NCBI GenBank assembly: GCA_009469585.1
Contig: SSXW01000025.1
Span: 1-59,526 of the forward strand
Reading direction: 5' to 3'
Length of the DNA stretch: 59,526 nucleotides
Origin: Dechloromonas sp. Dech2017
GTDB lineage: Bacteria > Pseudomonadota > Gammaproteobacteria > Burkholderiales > Rhodocyclaceae
Below are positions 42,765 to 52,863 of this stretch, piece after piece. The notes beneath the pieces are model-generated. The model saw nothing but the letters and a program-made list of their open reading frames with translations, did not search any database and had not been told where the DNA came from. Positions within the stretch are counted from its first letter, which is position 1; each line of letters starts with the position of its first letter. The translations under genes and the position numbers were made by a program.

Positions 42765-43268
42765 TTAAAGCACCTTCTCCATAACGAAATCGTCCATCAC
42801 GTAGCCGTGACCGATGTCGTCCACGGTCACCTCTCGGACGACGAAGCCGTATTTCTTGTACGAGTTGATGGCATTGACGTTGCGCTTGTTGACCTGCAGC
42901 ACGACGCAGGGGTAGCCCTCGCGCCGGGCCCGTTCGGCGACATGGGCAATCAGCTGGCCACCGACGCCCTGGCGCTGCACGTCGGGATGGATGTAGAGCT
43001 TGTCGAGCTTGAACTCGCCCTTGTAGATTTCGCTGAAGGCGAAGCCGACTCGCCGGCCGTCATGAAAGGCCTGGTCCAGCCATTTGTGCAGATCCTCGAG
43101 GTCGTCGTACAGCCGCTCGTGGCCGTAACGCTGCTCAAGCATGAAATCGATCTGTTCCTGGGTGATGATCCCGGGATAGGTCGCCTGCCAGATTTCACGG
43201 GCCAACGCGGCAATGGCCGGGACGTCGGGCGGCGTCACGGGACGAATTTCTACTTTCAGGCTGCTCAT
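42765..43268 (-). CDS. GNAT-family N-acetyltransferase
   Basis: A 167-residue single-domain acetyltransferase. The acetyl-CoA motif A is KLYIHPDVQRQGVGGQLIAH (QRQGVG as the pyrophosphate loop), and motif B contains VNKRNVNAINSYKKYGFVV. The substrate cannot be read from sequence. The start overlaps the lpxL-type gene stop (ATGA), so it is in the lipid A-dapF-xerC operon. Confidence 0.88.
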   Translation of the reverse strand: MSSLKVEIRPVTPPDVPAIAALAREIWQATYPGIITQEQIDFMLEQRYGHERLYDDLEDLHKWLDQAFHDGRRVGFAFSEIYKGEFKLDKLYIHPDVQRQGVGGQLIAHVAERARREGYPCVVLQVNKRNVNAINSYKKYGFVVREVTVDDIGHGYVMDDFVMEKVL

Positions 43269-44140
43269 TTATAAAACCCCTGTTCTCCGAGTGGCCGGGT
43301 CTTGAAACGCTTGTGCAACCAGTAATACTGCTCCGGCATGCGCAGTACCTGGCCTTCGATGAAACGGTTCATGAATTCGGTATCGGCTTCGACACTGTCG
43401 CCGGGGAAATTCTCCCAGGGCGCCATCACCTCGACCTCGTAGCCGTCCGCCACCTGCCGGGTGATGACCGGCACGACCCGGGCCCGGGTCAGCCGTACCA
43501 TGCGCGACAGGGCGGGGATGGTCGCCGCCGGAACGCCGAAGAAAGGCACGAAGATCGATTCCTTGCGGCCAAAATCCATGTCCGGCAGATAGTAGAACGG
43601 ATGCCCGTCCTTCATCGCCTTGACGATCTTGCGCATGCCGTCTTGGCGAGACAGCAGCACGGCGTCATTGAAGCGCCGCCGGCCATCATAAAGGAGCTTG
43701 TTCAGCACCGGGTTCTTTTGCCGGGAAAACACGCTGCACCCGACGACGTGCATGGAAACCACGGTGCCGCCGGCATCGAGGCCGACGAAATGCGGCGATA
43801 GCATGATCACCGGCCGGCCGTCCGGGTCGGTCAGATGCTCGACGCCATGGATGCGGATGATGCGTTCGAGGCGCTCCCGCGAAGCCCACCAGCCTAGCGT
43901 GCGATCGAGGAAGGCCCGGGCGAAGGCGACGAAGTGACGGCGCACCAGGGTGCGGCGTTCGGACTCGTCGAGATCGGGAAAGCACAGGCGCAGGTTGGTC
44001 AGCGCGATCCGCCGGCGCTCGTTGCCAAAGATATGGAGCAAGCGGCCCAGGCCGTAGCCCAGGGCGCGCAGGACCGGCAGGGGCAGCCAGTGGAGCAGCC
44101 ACAGGAACCCGACCAGGACGTAGGAAAGCAATACCTTCAC
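43265..44140 (-). CDS. Lipid A biosynthesis (lauroyl/myristoyl) acyltransferase, HX4D type
   Basis: A 291-residue LpxL/LpxM/HtrB-family late acyltransferase. One N-terminal membrane segment (about 3-25, LLSYVLVGFLWLLHWLPLPV), then the catalytic HX4D in MLSPHFVGLDAGG. Further family blocks are LLSRQDGMRKIVKAMKDGHP, FYYLPDMDFGRKESIFVPFF and the C-terminal EQYYWLHKRFKTRP. It adds a secondary acyl chain to lipid A at the inner membrane. It lies 4 bp after a second acyltransferase gene. Confidence 0.92.
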   Translation of the reverse strand: MKVLLSYVLVGFLWLLHWLPLPVLRALGYGLGRLLHIFGNERRRIALTNLRLCFPDLDESERRTLVRRHFVAFARAFLDRTLGWWASRERLERIIRIHGVEHLTDPDGRPVIMLSPHFVGLDAGGTVVSMHVVGCSVFSRQKNPVLNKLLYDGRRRFNDAVLLSRQDGMRKIVKAMKDGHPFYYLPDMDFGRKESIFVPFFGVPAATIPALSRMVRLTRARVVPVITRQVADGYEVEVMAPWENFPGDSVEADTEFMNRFIEGQVLRMPEQYYWLHKRFKTRPLGEQGFYK

Positions 44141-44144
44141 GGCC

Positions 44145-44987
44145 TTACTCCACCGGCGGCGGCTCGGCGCCGCGCGGTTTCTTGTAACGGTTGTAGCCCC
44201 ACAGGTACTGGCTCGGGCATTGGCGGATCAAGGCCTCGATTTCGCCATTGATCTGTTGCGCCCGGTCGACCGTAGCACCCGTCAGCGGCTGACTTGGCGG
44301 CAGGAAGTGGACGCGAAAGCCGCGGCCATCGGGCAGGCGCTCGCCCCAGGTCAGCAAGGCGGCAGCGCCGGTTTCGGTGAGCCGGGCAGCCAGCGTCATG
44401 GTATAGGCATGGCGCCCGAAAAATTTCAGCCACACACCTTCGCCGGTTTTTGGCGCCTGATCGGGCAACATGCCGACCATCTGGCCCTTCTTCAGCGCCT
44501 TGATCAGCGCGCGGACGCCGGACAGGTCGGCCGGCGCCAGATGCAGTTGCGCCCGCTTGCGCCCCATCAGGATCAGTTGCTGCGCCGCCGCCGACTTGGG
44601 CGCCCGGTAAAGCACCGTGATGTCGCCGAACGCGGAAAGGTATTGCGCCGTGATCTCGAAACAGCCGAGGTGCGGCGTCAGGAAGACGATCCCCTTGCCG
44701 GCCCGCTGGGCGGCCTCGACATGTTCCCAACCGACGACTTCGGCGACCAGGGGCAAGGCATCTTCCAGCGGGCGCATCCAGATCCGCGCCAGTTCGAGCA
44801 TCTGCTTGCCGGTCTCGGCGGCGACCGCGCCGCGCAAGGCCGGGGCCACCCCGGCCTGTGCCAGGTTTTCCCGCAGATGGCGCCGGTAGGTCGGCGACAG
44901 CCAGTAGGTCAAACGGCCCAACCCGCCGCCCAGGATGTGCAGCAAGCGCAACGGCAGCAGGGAAAGGAGGCGAAAAAGAAAAACCAT
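44145..44987 (-). CDS. Lipid A biosynthesis acyltransferase, HX4E type
   Basis: A 280-residue second member of the LpxL/LpxM family. N-terminal membrane segment (MVFLFRLLSLLPLRLLHILG) and catalytic HX4E in LTPHLGCFEITAQ. KGQMVGMLPDQAPKTGEGVW and PSQYLWGYNRYKKPRG match the family ends. I chose the ATG at 44987 because it starts right at the membrane helix; the upstream GTG/TTG frame to 45074 adds an unlikely extension. The tandem pair probably adds the two secondary acyl chains, one each. Confidence 0.9.
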   Translation of the reverse strand: MVFLFRLLSLLPLRLLHILGGGLGRLTYWLSPTYRRHLRENLAQAGVAPALRGAVAAETGKQMLELARIWMRPLEDALPLVAEVVGWEHVEAAQRAGKGIVFLTPHLGCFEITAQYLSAFGDITVLYRAPKSAAAQQLILMGRKRAQLHLAPADLSGVRALIKALKKGQMVGMLPDQAPKTGEGVWLKFFGRHAYTMTLAARLTETGAAALLTWGERLPDGRGFRVHFLPPSQPLTGATVDRAQQINGEIEALIRQCPSQYLWGYNRYKKPRGAEPPPVE

Positions 44988-45099
44988 GAGGCTCCGGGGG
45001 TTGAATCCCCCTGAGAAAAGTCTACCATTATCACTTCGCCGAGTTAAACAGACAACTTGCGGGGCGATCAACAAATACTGCTAAAGCGTCACCCGCTCG

Positions 45100-45141
45100 T
45101 GGTCCGAAGCCGGTAACGCCGGAGCCAAGGACCAACTGGAG
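45100..45141 (+). promoter_or_regulatory. metK leader hairpin next to the Shine-Dalgarno
   Basis: A two-part stem TGGTCC (45100-45105) / GGACCA (45129-45134) with an inner CCGG (45110-45113) / CCGG (45119-45122). It ends three bases before the GGAG (45138-45141) of metK. It matches no SAM riboswitch class that I know. It may modulate metK translation. Confidence 0.3.
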
Positions 45142-45146
45142 TTTTC

Positions 45147-46310
45147 ATGAGCGAGTATTTCTTCACCTCGGAATCGGTTTCCGAAGGCCACCCCGACAAG
45201 GTCGCCGACCAGATTTCCGACGCCATCCTCGATGCCATCCTGTCCCAGGACAAGCATTCCCGCGTTGCCGCCGAAACCCTGTGCAACACAGGCCTGGTCG
45301 TCCTGGCCGGTGAAATCACCACCAACGCCAATGTTGATTACATCCAGGTCGCCCGCGACACGATCAAGCGCATCGGCTACGACAACACCGACTACGGCAT
45401 CGACTACAAGGGCTGCGCCGTGCTCGTCGCCTACGACAAGCAGAGCCCGGACATCGCCCAGGGCGTCAACAAGGCCTACGACGACGATCTCGGCCAGGGC
45501 GCCGGCGACCAGGGCCTGATGTTCGGCTACGCCTGCGACGAAACGCCGTCGCTGATGCCGCTGCCGATCTACCTGTCGCACCGCCTGGTCGAGCGCCAGG
45601 CCATGCTGCGCAAGGATGGCCGCCTGCCTTGGGCGCGCCCGGACGCCAAGTCGCAGGTCACCATCAAGTATGTCGACGGCAAGCCTTACTGCATCGACAC
45701 CGTCGTGCTGTCCACCCAGCATTCGCCGGACATCAGCCTGGAAGACCTGCGCGAGGCGACCATCGAGCAGATTATCAAGCCGGTGCTGCCCAAGGAACTG
45801 ATCAAGGGCGACATCAAGTACCTGGTCAACCCGACCGGCCGTTTCGTCGTCGGCGGCCCGCAGGGCGACTGCGGCCTGACCGGGCGCAAGATCATCGTCG
45901 ACACCTACGGCGGGGCCGCCCCGCACGGCGGCGGCGCCTTCTCCGGCAAGGACCCGTCCAAGGTCGACCGTTCGGCCGCCTACGCCGGCCGCTACGTGGC
46001 CAAGAACATCGTCGCCGCCGGCCTCGCCTCGCGTTGCCTGGTGCAGATTTCCTACGCCATCGGCGTCGCCGAGCCGACCTCGATCATGGTCGACACCTTC
46101 GGCACCGGCAAGGTCAGCAACGAAATCCTGACCGGGCTGATCAAGAAGCACTTCGACCTGCGCCCGAAGGGCATCGTCAACATGCTCGACCTGCTCCGTC
46201 CGATTTACCAGAAGACCGCCGCCTACGGCCACTTCGGCCGCGACGAGCCGGAATTCAGCTGGGAAGCGACCGATCGCGCCCTGCTGCTGAAGTCGGACGC
46301 CGGCCTATAA
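45147..46310 (+). CDS. metK: S-adenosylmethionine synthetase
   Basis: A 387-residue enzyme (384 in E. coli) that makes SAM from methionine and ATP. Key blocks: [20 protein letters not shown], the [15 protein letters not shown] active-site hexapeptide, the loop [20 protein letters not shown] and [25 protein letters not shown] Shine-Dalgarno lies 5 bases upstream. It begins the methyl-cycle block and has its own terminator. Confidence 0.98.
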   Translation: MSEYFFTSESVSEGHPDKVADQISDAILDAILSQDKHSRVAAETLCNTGLVVLAGEITTNANVDYIQVARDTIKRIGYDNTDYGIDYKGCAVLVAYDKQSPDIAQGVNKAYDDDLGQGAGDQGLMFGYACDETPSLMPLPIYLSHRLVERQAMLRKDGRLPWARPDAKSQVTIKYVDGKPYCIDTVVLSTQHSPDISLEDLREATIEQIIKPVLPKELIKGDIKYLVNPTGRFVVGGPQGDCGLTGRKIIVDTYGGAAPHGGGAFSGKDPSKVDRSAAYAGRYVAKNIVAAGLASRCLVQISYAIGVAEPTSIMVDTFGTGKVSNEILTGLIKKHFDLRPKGIVNMLDLLRPIYQKTAAYGHFGRDEPEFSWEATDRALLLKSDAGL

Positions 46311-46332
46311 ACAATTTTTCGGGCAATTCAAG

Positions 46333-46356
46333 GGGAGCCACACGGCTCCCTTTTTT
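46333..46356 (+). terminator. Intrinsic terminator of metK
   Basis: The stem GGGAGCC / GGCTCCC with loop ACAC is followed by six T. It starts 22 bp after the metK stop. Confidence 0.92.
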
Positions 46357-46373
46357 CGCTATATTTGCAAAAT

Positions 46374-47573
46374 ATGCTCAAAAAAATATCAGTGTCAGAA
46401 TTGCAAGTTGGCATGCATCTGCACGCCTTTTGCGGACCCTGGCTGGATCATCCGTTCTGGCGAACGCAATTCATCGTTGCCAACCCGGACGATCTGGCGC
46501 TGATTCGTGCCGGAGCGATCCGGGAGGTCTGGATAGATGTCAGCAAGGGTCTCGACCTTCCCGCGGGCACCTCACCCGTGGCTGTCGTCAATGAGGCGCC
46601 TCTCGTAGCCACCCGACCAAGCAAACCGGACAAGGCCAGCCTCGATGACGAACTGAAGCGTGCCGCCAAGGTCTGTCAGAAGGGCAAGGCGGCGGTCGTC
46701 TCGATGTTTCAGGAAGCGCGCATGGGCAAGGCCGTCGAGGCCGATGCAGCGGCCCCGCTGGTCGAGGAAATTGCCAACTCGGTAATGCGCAACCCGGGGG
46801 CCCTGATCGGCCTGGCCCGACTGAAAACGGCCGACGATTACGTCTACATGCATTCGGTGGCAGTCTGCGCCTTGATGATCGCCCTCGCCCGCCAACTTGG
46901 CCTCGACGAAGCGCAGGCGCGGGAAGCAGGAATGGCCGGCCTGCTGCACGACCTGGGCAAGGCGATGATTCCGTTCGAAATATTGAACAAGCCGGGCAAG
47001 CTGACCGACGCGGAGTTCGCCGTGGTGAAAACACACCCCGACGAAGGTCGCAAGCTATTGTTGGCCGGTCGCGGGGTCAGCGAAGCGGCACGCGATGTCT
47101 GCTTCCATCATCACGAAAAGGTCGATGGCAGTGGCTACCCGGAAAGCCTGAACGGCGAGACGATGAGCCTGGTCGCCAAGATGAGTGCAGTCTGCGACGT
47201 CTACGATGCGATCACCTCGAACCGGCCGTACAAGGCTGGCTGGGACCCGGCCGAATCGATCAGGCGCATGGCCGAATGGACAGGCCACTTCGACCCCACG
47301 GTCTTCCAGGCCTTCGTCAAGAGCCTGGGTATCTACCCGGTCGGATCCTGCGTCCGACTGGAGTCGGGAAAGCTGGGCGTCATTGTCGAGCAGTGCGATC
47401 AGTCGCTACTCAAACCCCGGGTCAAGGTATTTTTCTCGACCAAATCCCAGGCCCATATCCGGCCGGAAATCATCGACCTGGCGCGCAGCGCCGAGAAAAT
47501 CGCCGGCCACGCCGACGCCGCTGACTGGGGCGTCAAGGATATCGATCGTTACTGGGCGGGCGACAAGGCGTAA
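46374..47573 (+). CDS. HD-GYP domain cyclic-di-GMP phosphodiesterase
   Basis: A 399-residue protein. An N-terminal DUF3391-type region (about 1-130, MLKKISVSELQVGMHLHAF) precedes the HD-GYP domain (about 150-340). The HD pair is in LLHDLGKAM, and the HHEKVDGSGYPESL segment contains the GYP signature. VCDVYDAITSNRPYK is also conserved. A short C-terminal domain follows. All metal ligands appear intact, so c-di-GMP hydrolysis is expected. I chose the ATG at 46374 over a TTG at 46365. It lies just after the metK terminator, so it needs its own promoter. No membrane or receiver domain. Confidence 0.93.
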   Translation: MLKKISVSELQVGMHLHAFCGPWLDHPFWRTQFIVANPDDLALIRAGAIREVWIDVSKGLDLPAGTSPVAVVNEAPLVATRPSKPDKASLDDELKRAAKVCQKGKAAVVSMFQEARMGKAVEADAAAPLVEEIANSVMRNPGALIGLARLKTADDYVYMHSVAVCALMIALARQLGLDEAQAREAGMAGLLHDLGKAMIPFEILNKPGKLTDAEFAVVKTHPDEGRKLLLAGRGVSEAARDVCFHHHEKVDGSGYPESLNGETMSLVAKMSAVCDVYDAITSNRPYKAGWDPAESIRRMAEWTGHFDPTVFQAFVKSLGIYPVGSCVRLESGKLGVIVEQCDQSLLKPRVKVFFSTKSQAHIRPEIIDLARSAEKIAGHADAADWGVKDIDRYWAGDKA

Positions 47574-47581
47574 AAGCGGTT

Positions 47582-47587
47582 TATAAT
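47582..47587 (+). promoter_or_regulatory. Putative -10 box of ahcY
   Basis: A perfect TATAAT lies 10 bases upstream of the first base of the SAH riboswitch, which would place the transcription start within a few bases of the aptamer. The -35 region is weak. Confidence 0.6.
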
Positions 47588-47597
47588 CGTCCACTTA

Positions 47598-47670
47598 CCG
47601 AGGGGCGCTGCAGGTGGGTGGTTGTTACAACTCTCTCTCAGGCTCGGTTCTAAACTGCGCTCACTGTTCA
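47598..47670 (+). ncRNA. S-adenosylhomocysteine (SAH) riboswitch
   Basis: The aptamer begins CCGAGGGGCGCTGCAGG, with P1 closed by GGCTCGG (47641-47647), and continues to AACTGCGCTCAC (47653-47664), whose GCGCTC can pair with the 5' GGGCGC to form the pseudoknot. These are the conserved segments of the SAH riboswitch (CCGAGG-GCGCUGC ... CAGGCUCGG ... GCGCUCA) known upstream of ahcY in betaproteobacteria. It lies between the -10 box and ahcY and should raise ahcY expression when SAH accumulates. Confidence 0.93.
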
Positions 47671-47702
47671 ACCCTGCCAGGCGCAGGGGCCGCCGGTGAG
47701 CT

Positions 47703-47750
47703 AGCAAGCCGTCTTTCCCCGCCCTGGTCACAGTTATTTAGGAGCTTGCT
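47703..47750 (+). promoter_or_regulatory. Candidate expression platform of the SAH riboswitch
   Basis: AGCAAGC (47703-47709) is exactly complementary to GCTTGCT (47744-47750), the segment between the TTAGGAG Shine-Dalgarno and the GTG start of ahcY. Pairing would bury the ribosome-binding site. How the aptamer controls this pairing is not visible. Confidence 0.45.
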
Positions 47751-49163
<1,413 letters not shown>

Positions 49164-49224
49164 TCAGGCCAACCGTTCCGCAAGCCGCGCCGGCTTGCGG
49201 AACCCGGAAGATCAAGGAGATCGC

Positions 49225-49881
49225 ATGAGCCCAATTCGGATTCGTTCCACCCGGCCGGAAGACCTGCCAGAGCTCATCGCGCTGCAAACCCGGGTTTATC
49301 CCGACATCCCGCCCTGGGATCTCGACAAGCTCAAGGCCCAGCTCGCCATTTTCCCGCAGGGCCAGATCGTCGCCGAAGACGACAACGGCCTGGTCGGTTG
49401 CGCCAGTTCGCTGATCATTCTCTGGGACGACTGGTCGGAAGCGCACAACTGGGAGGAAATCACCGCCGGCGGCAGCTTCGGCAACCATAATCCGCAGGGG
49501 CGGACGCTCTACGGGGCCGAGGTTTTCGTTGATCCGACCCGGCACGGGGCGGGCATCGGCCACCTGCTCTACGAGGGGCGGCGCAACATCTGCCGGGCCA
49601 TGAACCTGAAGCGCATCATCGCCTGCGGCCGGCTGCCCGGCTACCATCTGTGCGCCGGGCGGATGAGCCCGGAACTCTACGTCCAGAACGTCGTCTGGGG
49701 CGACCTGAGCGACCCGGTGCTGAGCTTCCAGATCCGCGAGGGCTTCAGCTACTGCCGCATCATGGACGGCTACATTCCCGAGGACAGCGAGTCGTGCGGC
49801 AACGCCGCCCTGATCGTCTGGCTCAACCCCGACTACGACCCGGAACGCCCCACCACCATTCCCGAGGAGGTTTCCCCATGA
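49225..49881 (+). CDS. GNAT-family N-acetyltransferase
   Basis: A 218-residue acetyltransferase. N-terminal IRIRSTRPEDLPELIALQTR and motif A VFVDPTRHGAGIGHLLYEGR (HGAGIG loop). The ATG at 49225 has AAGGAGA at good spacing. Its stop overlaps the start of a nitrilase-family gene (ATGA). GNAT-nitrilase pairs, fused or adjacent, occur in many bacteria, so the two probably act on one metabolite; the substrate is unknown. Confidence 0.9.
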   Translation: MSPIRIRSTRPEDLPELIALQTRVYPDIPPWDLDKLKAQLAIFPQGQIVAEDDNGLVGCASSLIILWDDWSEAHNWEEITAGGSFGNHNPQGRTLYGAEVFVDPTRHGAGIGHLLYEGRRNICRAMNLKRIIACGRLPGYHLCAGRMSPELYVQNVVWGDLSDPVLSFQIREGFSYCRIMDGYIPEDSESCGNAALIVWLNPDYDPERPTTIPEEVSP

Positions 49882-50759
49882 TCGTCCGCATCGCCGCCGT
49901 GCAATACCTGCTGCGCCAGATTCACGACTGGTCCGGCTTCGAGAACCAGGTGCGCTTCATCATGAAGGCCGCCGGCGACTACAAGCCGCAGTTCGTGCTG
50001 TTGCCGGAAATCTTCACCAGCCAGCTGCTGTCCTTCATGGACACCACCGACGTGCGCGCCGCGGTGCGCAACATGAACGACTACACCAAGCGCTACAAGG
50101 ACCTGATGCTGGAACTGGCGGCGCAATGGAACGTGCACCTGATCGGCGGCACGCACCCGACGGTGAATGAAGACGGTCGACTGCTCAATACCGCCTTTTA
50201 TTTCACCCCGGACGGCCAGGTCTTCGAGCAGGACAAGATCCACCGCACGCGCTGGGAGCGCGAGAAGTGGAATACCGACGCCGGCGACCAGCTGCGCCTG
50301 TTCGAGACGCCCTTCGGCAAGATCGCCATCCTCATCTGCTACGACATCGAGTTCCCCGAGCTTTCCCGCATGGTCTGCGAGGCCGGTGCCGACATCCTCT
50401 TCGTGCCGTCGTGTACCGACGACCGCCAGGGCTTCCTGCGCGTCCGCTACTGCTGCCACGCCCGGGCCATCGAAAACCAGGTCTTCGTCGTCATGACCAG
50501 TACCGTCGGCAACCTGCCGGTCGAGGGCCTGGGCCTGCACTACGGCCAGGCCAGCATCATCACCCCGTCCGACTTCGCCTTCGCCCGTGACGGCATCGCC
50601 GCCGAAGGCACGCCCAACGTCGAGCAGATCGTCGTCGCCGACGTCGACCTGGCCGACCTCGAGAGCGGCCGCATCAATGGCACGACCATCCCGCTCTACG
50701 ACAAGCGCAAGGACGTCTACGAGCACCCGGTCGAGATCATCAAGGTCGCCGGGAAATAG
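49878..50759 (+). CDS. Carbon-nitrogen hydrolase (nitrilase superfamily)
   Basis: A 293-residue amidase-type hydrolase. The Glu-Lys-Cys triad is visible: Glu in FVLLPEIFTSQ, Lys in QDKIHRTRWEREKWN, Cys in ILICYDIEFPELSR. Length and motifs fit the branch that pairs with GNAT domains. It starts within the GNAT stop. The substrate (an amide or N-carbamoyl compound) cannot be assigned. Confidence 0.92.
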   Translation: MIVRIAAVQYLLRQIHDWSGFENQVRFIMKAAGDYKPQFVLLPEIFTSQLLSFMDTTDVRAAVRNMNDYTKRYKDLMLELAAQWNVHLIGGTHPTVNEDGRLLNTAFYFTPDGQVFEQDKIHRTRWEREKWNTDAGDQLRLFETPFGKIAILICYDIEFPELSRMVCEAGADILFVPSCTDDRQGFLRVRYCCHARAIENQVFVVMTSTVGNLPVEGLGLHYGQASIITPSDFAFARDGIAAEGTPNVEQIVVADVDLADLESGRINGTTIPLYDKRKDVYEHPVEIIKVAGK

Positions 50760-50777
50760 GATCGCCACCCCTTGTCG

Positions 50778-51596
50778 ATGAACTCCTTCCACCGGCGCAG
50801 CGCCCGGGCGGCTGCCCCGGTTGCCGCCGAGCGCCCGGTCGAGCGCCACGGCCTGAGCCGGCTGGACAGCCTGCTGGTCAGCCGCGGCCTGGCCCCGTCG
50901 CGCACCGTCGCCCAGCGCCTGATCGCCGCCGGACGGGTGACGCTGAACGGCAACGCCCTGCTCAAGCCTGCCCTTGAGTTGCCACCGGATTCCCCGCTGC
51001 AGGTGGCGGCCGACGATGACGAACGCTTCGTCTCGCGTGGCGGCCTCAAGCTGGCTGGGGCGCTGGCCGCCACCGGCATCGCCGTGGCCGGCAAGACCTG
51101 CCTCGATGTCGGCCAGTCTACCGGCGGCTTCACCGACTGCCTGCTGCAGGCCGGAGCCGGCCGGGTGGTCGGCGTCGATGTCGGGCACGGCCAGCTGCAC
51201 GCCCGGCTGCGCGCCGACCCCCGGGTCACGGCGCTCGAAGGCATCAACTGCCGCACGCTGGACGCCGCCGACCTGGGCGCCGCCCTGCCGGCCGGCGGCT
51301 TCGACCTGATCGTCGGCGACGTCTCCTTCATCTCGATGACCCTGATCCTGCCCCAGCTGCCGCCCCTGCTCGCCCCGCACGGCGACCTGCTGCTGCTCGT
51401 CAAGCCGCAGTTCGAGGTCGGCCCCGGTGGCATCGGCAAGGGTGGCATCGTGCGCGACCCGGCGCTCTACCGCGAACTGGAAAACCGCTTTGGCGAATTT
51501 GCCCGAAAATCCGGGTTGACCGTGAGAGCCTGGCTGAACAGCCCGATTACCGGCGGTGATGGCAACCGCGAATTTTTTATCTGGTTAAACCCATGA
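50778..51596 (+). CDS. tlyA: TlyA-family rRNA (2'-O) methyltransferase
   Basis: A 272-residue protein with an N-terminal S4 domain (about 24-85, RLDSLLVSRGLAPSRTVAQR, VTLNGNALLKP) and an FtsJ/RrmJ-like methyltransferase domain (FVSRGGLKLAGALAATGIAV, CLDVGQSTGGFTDCLLQAGA, VGDVSFISMTLILPQL). TlyA homologues methylate 16S/23S rRNA; many are mislabelled hemolysins. I chose the ATG at 50778 over a TTG at 50772. The stop overlaps the metF start by ATGA. Confidence 0.9.
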   Translation: MNSFHRRSARAAAPVAAERPVERHGLSRLDSLLVSRGLAPSRTVAQRLIAAGRVTLNGNALLKPALELPPDSPLQVAADDDERFVSRGGLKLAGALAATGIAVAGKTCLDVGQSTGGFTDCLLQAGAGRVVGVDVGHGQLHARLRADPRVTALEGINCRTLDAADLGAALPAGGFDLIVGDVSFISMTLILPQLPPLLAPHGDLLLLVKPQFEVGPGGIGKGGIVRDPALYRELENRFGEFARKSGLTVRAWLNSPITGGDGNREFFIWLNP

Positions 51597-52417
51597 ACAC
51601 TGAAATCTCAATCGAATTCTTCCCGCCCCAAACCCCCGAGGGCATCGACAAGCTGCGCGCCACCCGGGCCCGGCTGGCTGAACTGCAGCCGGCCTTCTTC
51701 TCGGTCACCTACGGCGCCGGCGGCTCGACCCGCGAGCGGACCTTCGCCATCGTCAAGGAAATCGCCGCCGAAGGCTTCGACGCTGCCCCCCACCTGTCGT
51801 GCATCGGCTCGACCCGCGAATCGATCCGCGAAATCCTCGACGAGTACAAGGCAGCCGGCATCAAGCGCATCGTCGCCCTGCGCGGCGACCTGCCGTTGGG
51901 CATGGCCGAGGCCGGCGAATTCCGCTACGCCAATGAACTGGTCGAATTCATCCGTGCCGAAAGCGGCGAGCATTTCAGCCTGGAAGTCGCCGCCTACCCC
52001 GAATGGCACCCCCAGGCCCGCAGCCCGAAGGACGACATGGACGCCTTCGTGCGCAAGGTCAAGGCCGGCGCCAACTCGGCCATCACCCAGTATTTCTACA
52101 ACGCCGACGCCTATTTCCATTTCGTCGACGAAGCCCGGACCCGTGGCGTGGACATTCCCATCGTCCCCGGCATCATGCCGATCGCCGGCTTCACCAAGCT
52201 GGCCCGCTTCTCGGACGCCTGCGGCGCCGAGTTGCCGCGCTGGATGCGCCGCAAATTCGAGAGCTACGGCGACGATGTCGATTCCATCCGCGCCTTCGGC
52301 CTCGACCTGGTCACCGAACTGTGCCAACGCCTGCTCCAGGGCGGCGCCCCTGGCCTGCACTTCTATTGCATGAACCAGTCAGCTTTGACCACTGAGATAT
52401 GTAAAAGGCTCGGCTGA
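51593..52417 (+). CDS. metF: 5,10-methylenetetrahydrofolate reductase
   Basis: A 274-residue FAD enzyme supplying 5-methyl-THF for methionine synthesis. TIM barrel with ISIEFFPPQTPEGIDKL, FSVTYGAGGSTRERT, RIVALRGDLP and ANSAITQYFYNADAYFHFVD; the C-terminal GAPGLHFYCMNQS is typical. With metK and ahcY it completes the methionine-SAM-SAH-homocysteine loop in this block. It ends with an intrinsic terminator, the last housekeeping feature before the accessory region. Confidence 0.97.
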   Translation: MNTEISIEFFPPQTPEGIDKLRATRARLAELQPAFFSVTYGAGGSTRERTFAIVKEIAAEGFDAAPHLSCIGSTRESIREILDEYKAAGIKRIVALRGDLPLGMAEAGEFRYANELVEFIRAESGEHFSLEVAAYPEWHPQARSPKDDMDAFVRKVKAGANSAITQYFYNADAYFHFVDEARTRGVDIPIVPGIMPIAGFTKLARFSDACGAELPRWMRRKFESYGDDVDSIRAFGLDLVTELCQRLLQGGAPGLHFYCMNQSALTTEICKRLG

Positions 52418-52455
52418 AAGTAACTTTCAGTAAGAAATTTAGCTCGGTACAACGA

Positions 52456-52485
52456 ACGGACTTTCGCAAGGAAGTCCGTTTTTTA
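52456..52485 (+). terminator. Intrinsic terminator of the ahcY-metF block
   Basis: The perfect 8-bp stem ACGGACTT / AAGTCCGT with an 8-base loop runs straight into TTTTTATTG. It begins 38 bp after the metF stop and marks the left border of the accessory region. Confidence 0.92.
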
Positions 52486-52486
52486 T

Positions 52487-52863
52487 TGCAGGAAGGTGCC
52501 CACCACGTTTTCAATCAGCCAGAAACAGTCAGGCATATTTTGGATCTGACAGACCGTTCCTCGGCCAGAACGGTCACTGGTGTGCTGCGCCACCAACGAC
52601 TGCAATTCTCAGGTCAGCGGTCGTAGGCTATGAATTTGGCACGAACGTCCGCTTGCCTCCTCAGGCAACTTCTGGATTGTGCCCATTTCGGCCATCCAGT
52701 CTTCTCCAGAGCGGTCGGTCACCCGATCACGGGCTCTTCTAACTTGACTGCGCCGAAGCGGACGTAGCTGGCCTCACCCAATCGGCCATTACCTGCCGGT
52801 AAGGTTGAATGCCGGGATGGCAGCTTCAAAACTGTAAGCCGCCAACGGTCTTAAAAGCATTAG
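52487..52863. other. Gene-free degenerate DNA at the start of the accessory region
   Basis: No convincing frame. It contains short GC-rich tokens that recur in the other gaps of this region: CGAACGTCCGCTT at 52642 and, inverted, GCCGAAGCGGACGTA near 52752. The pattern suggests decayed repeat or gene remnants. Confidence 0.5.
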
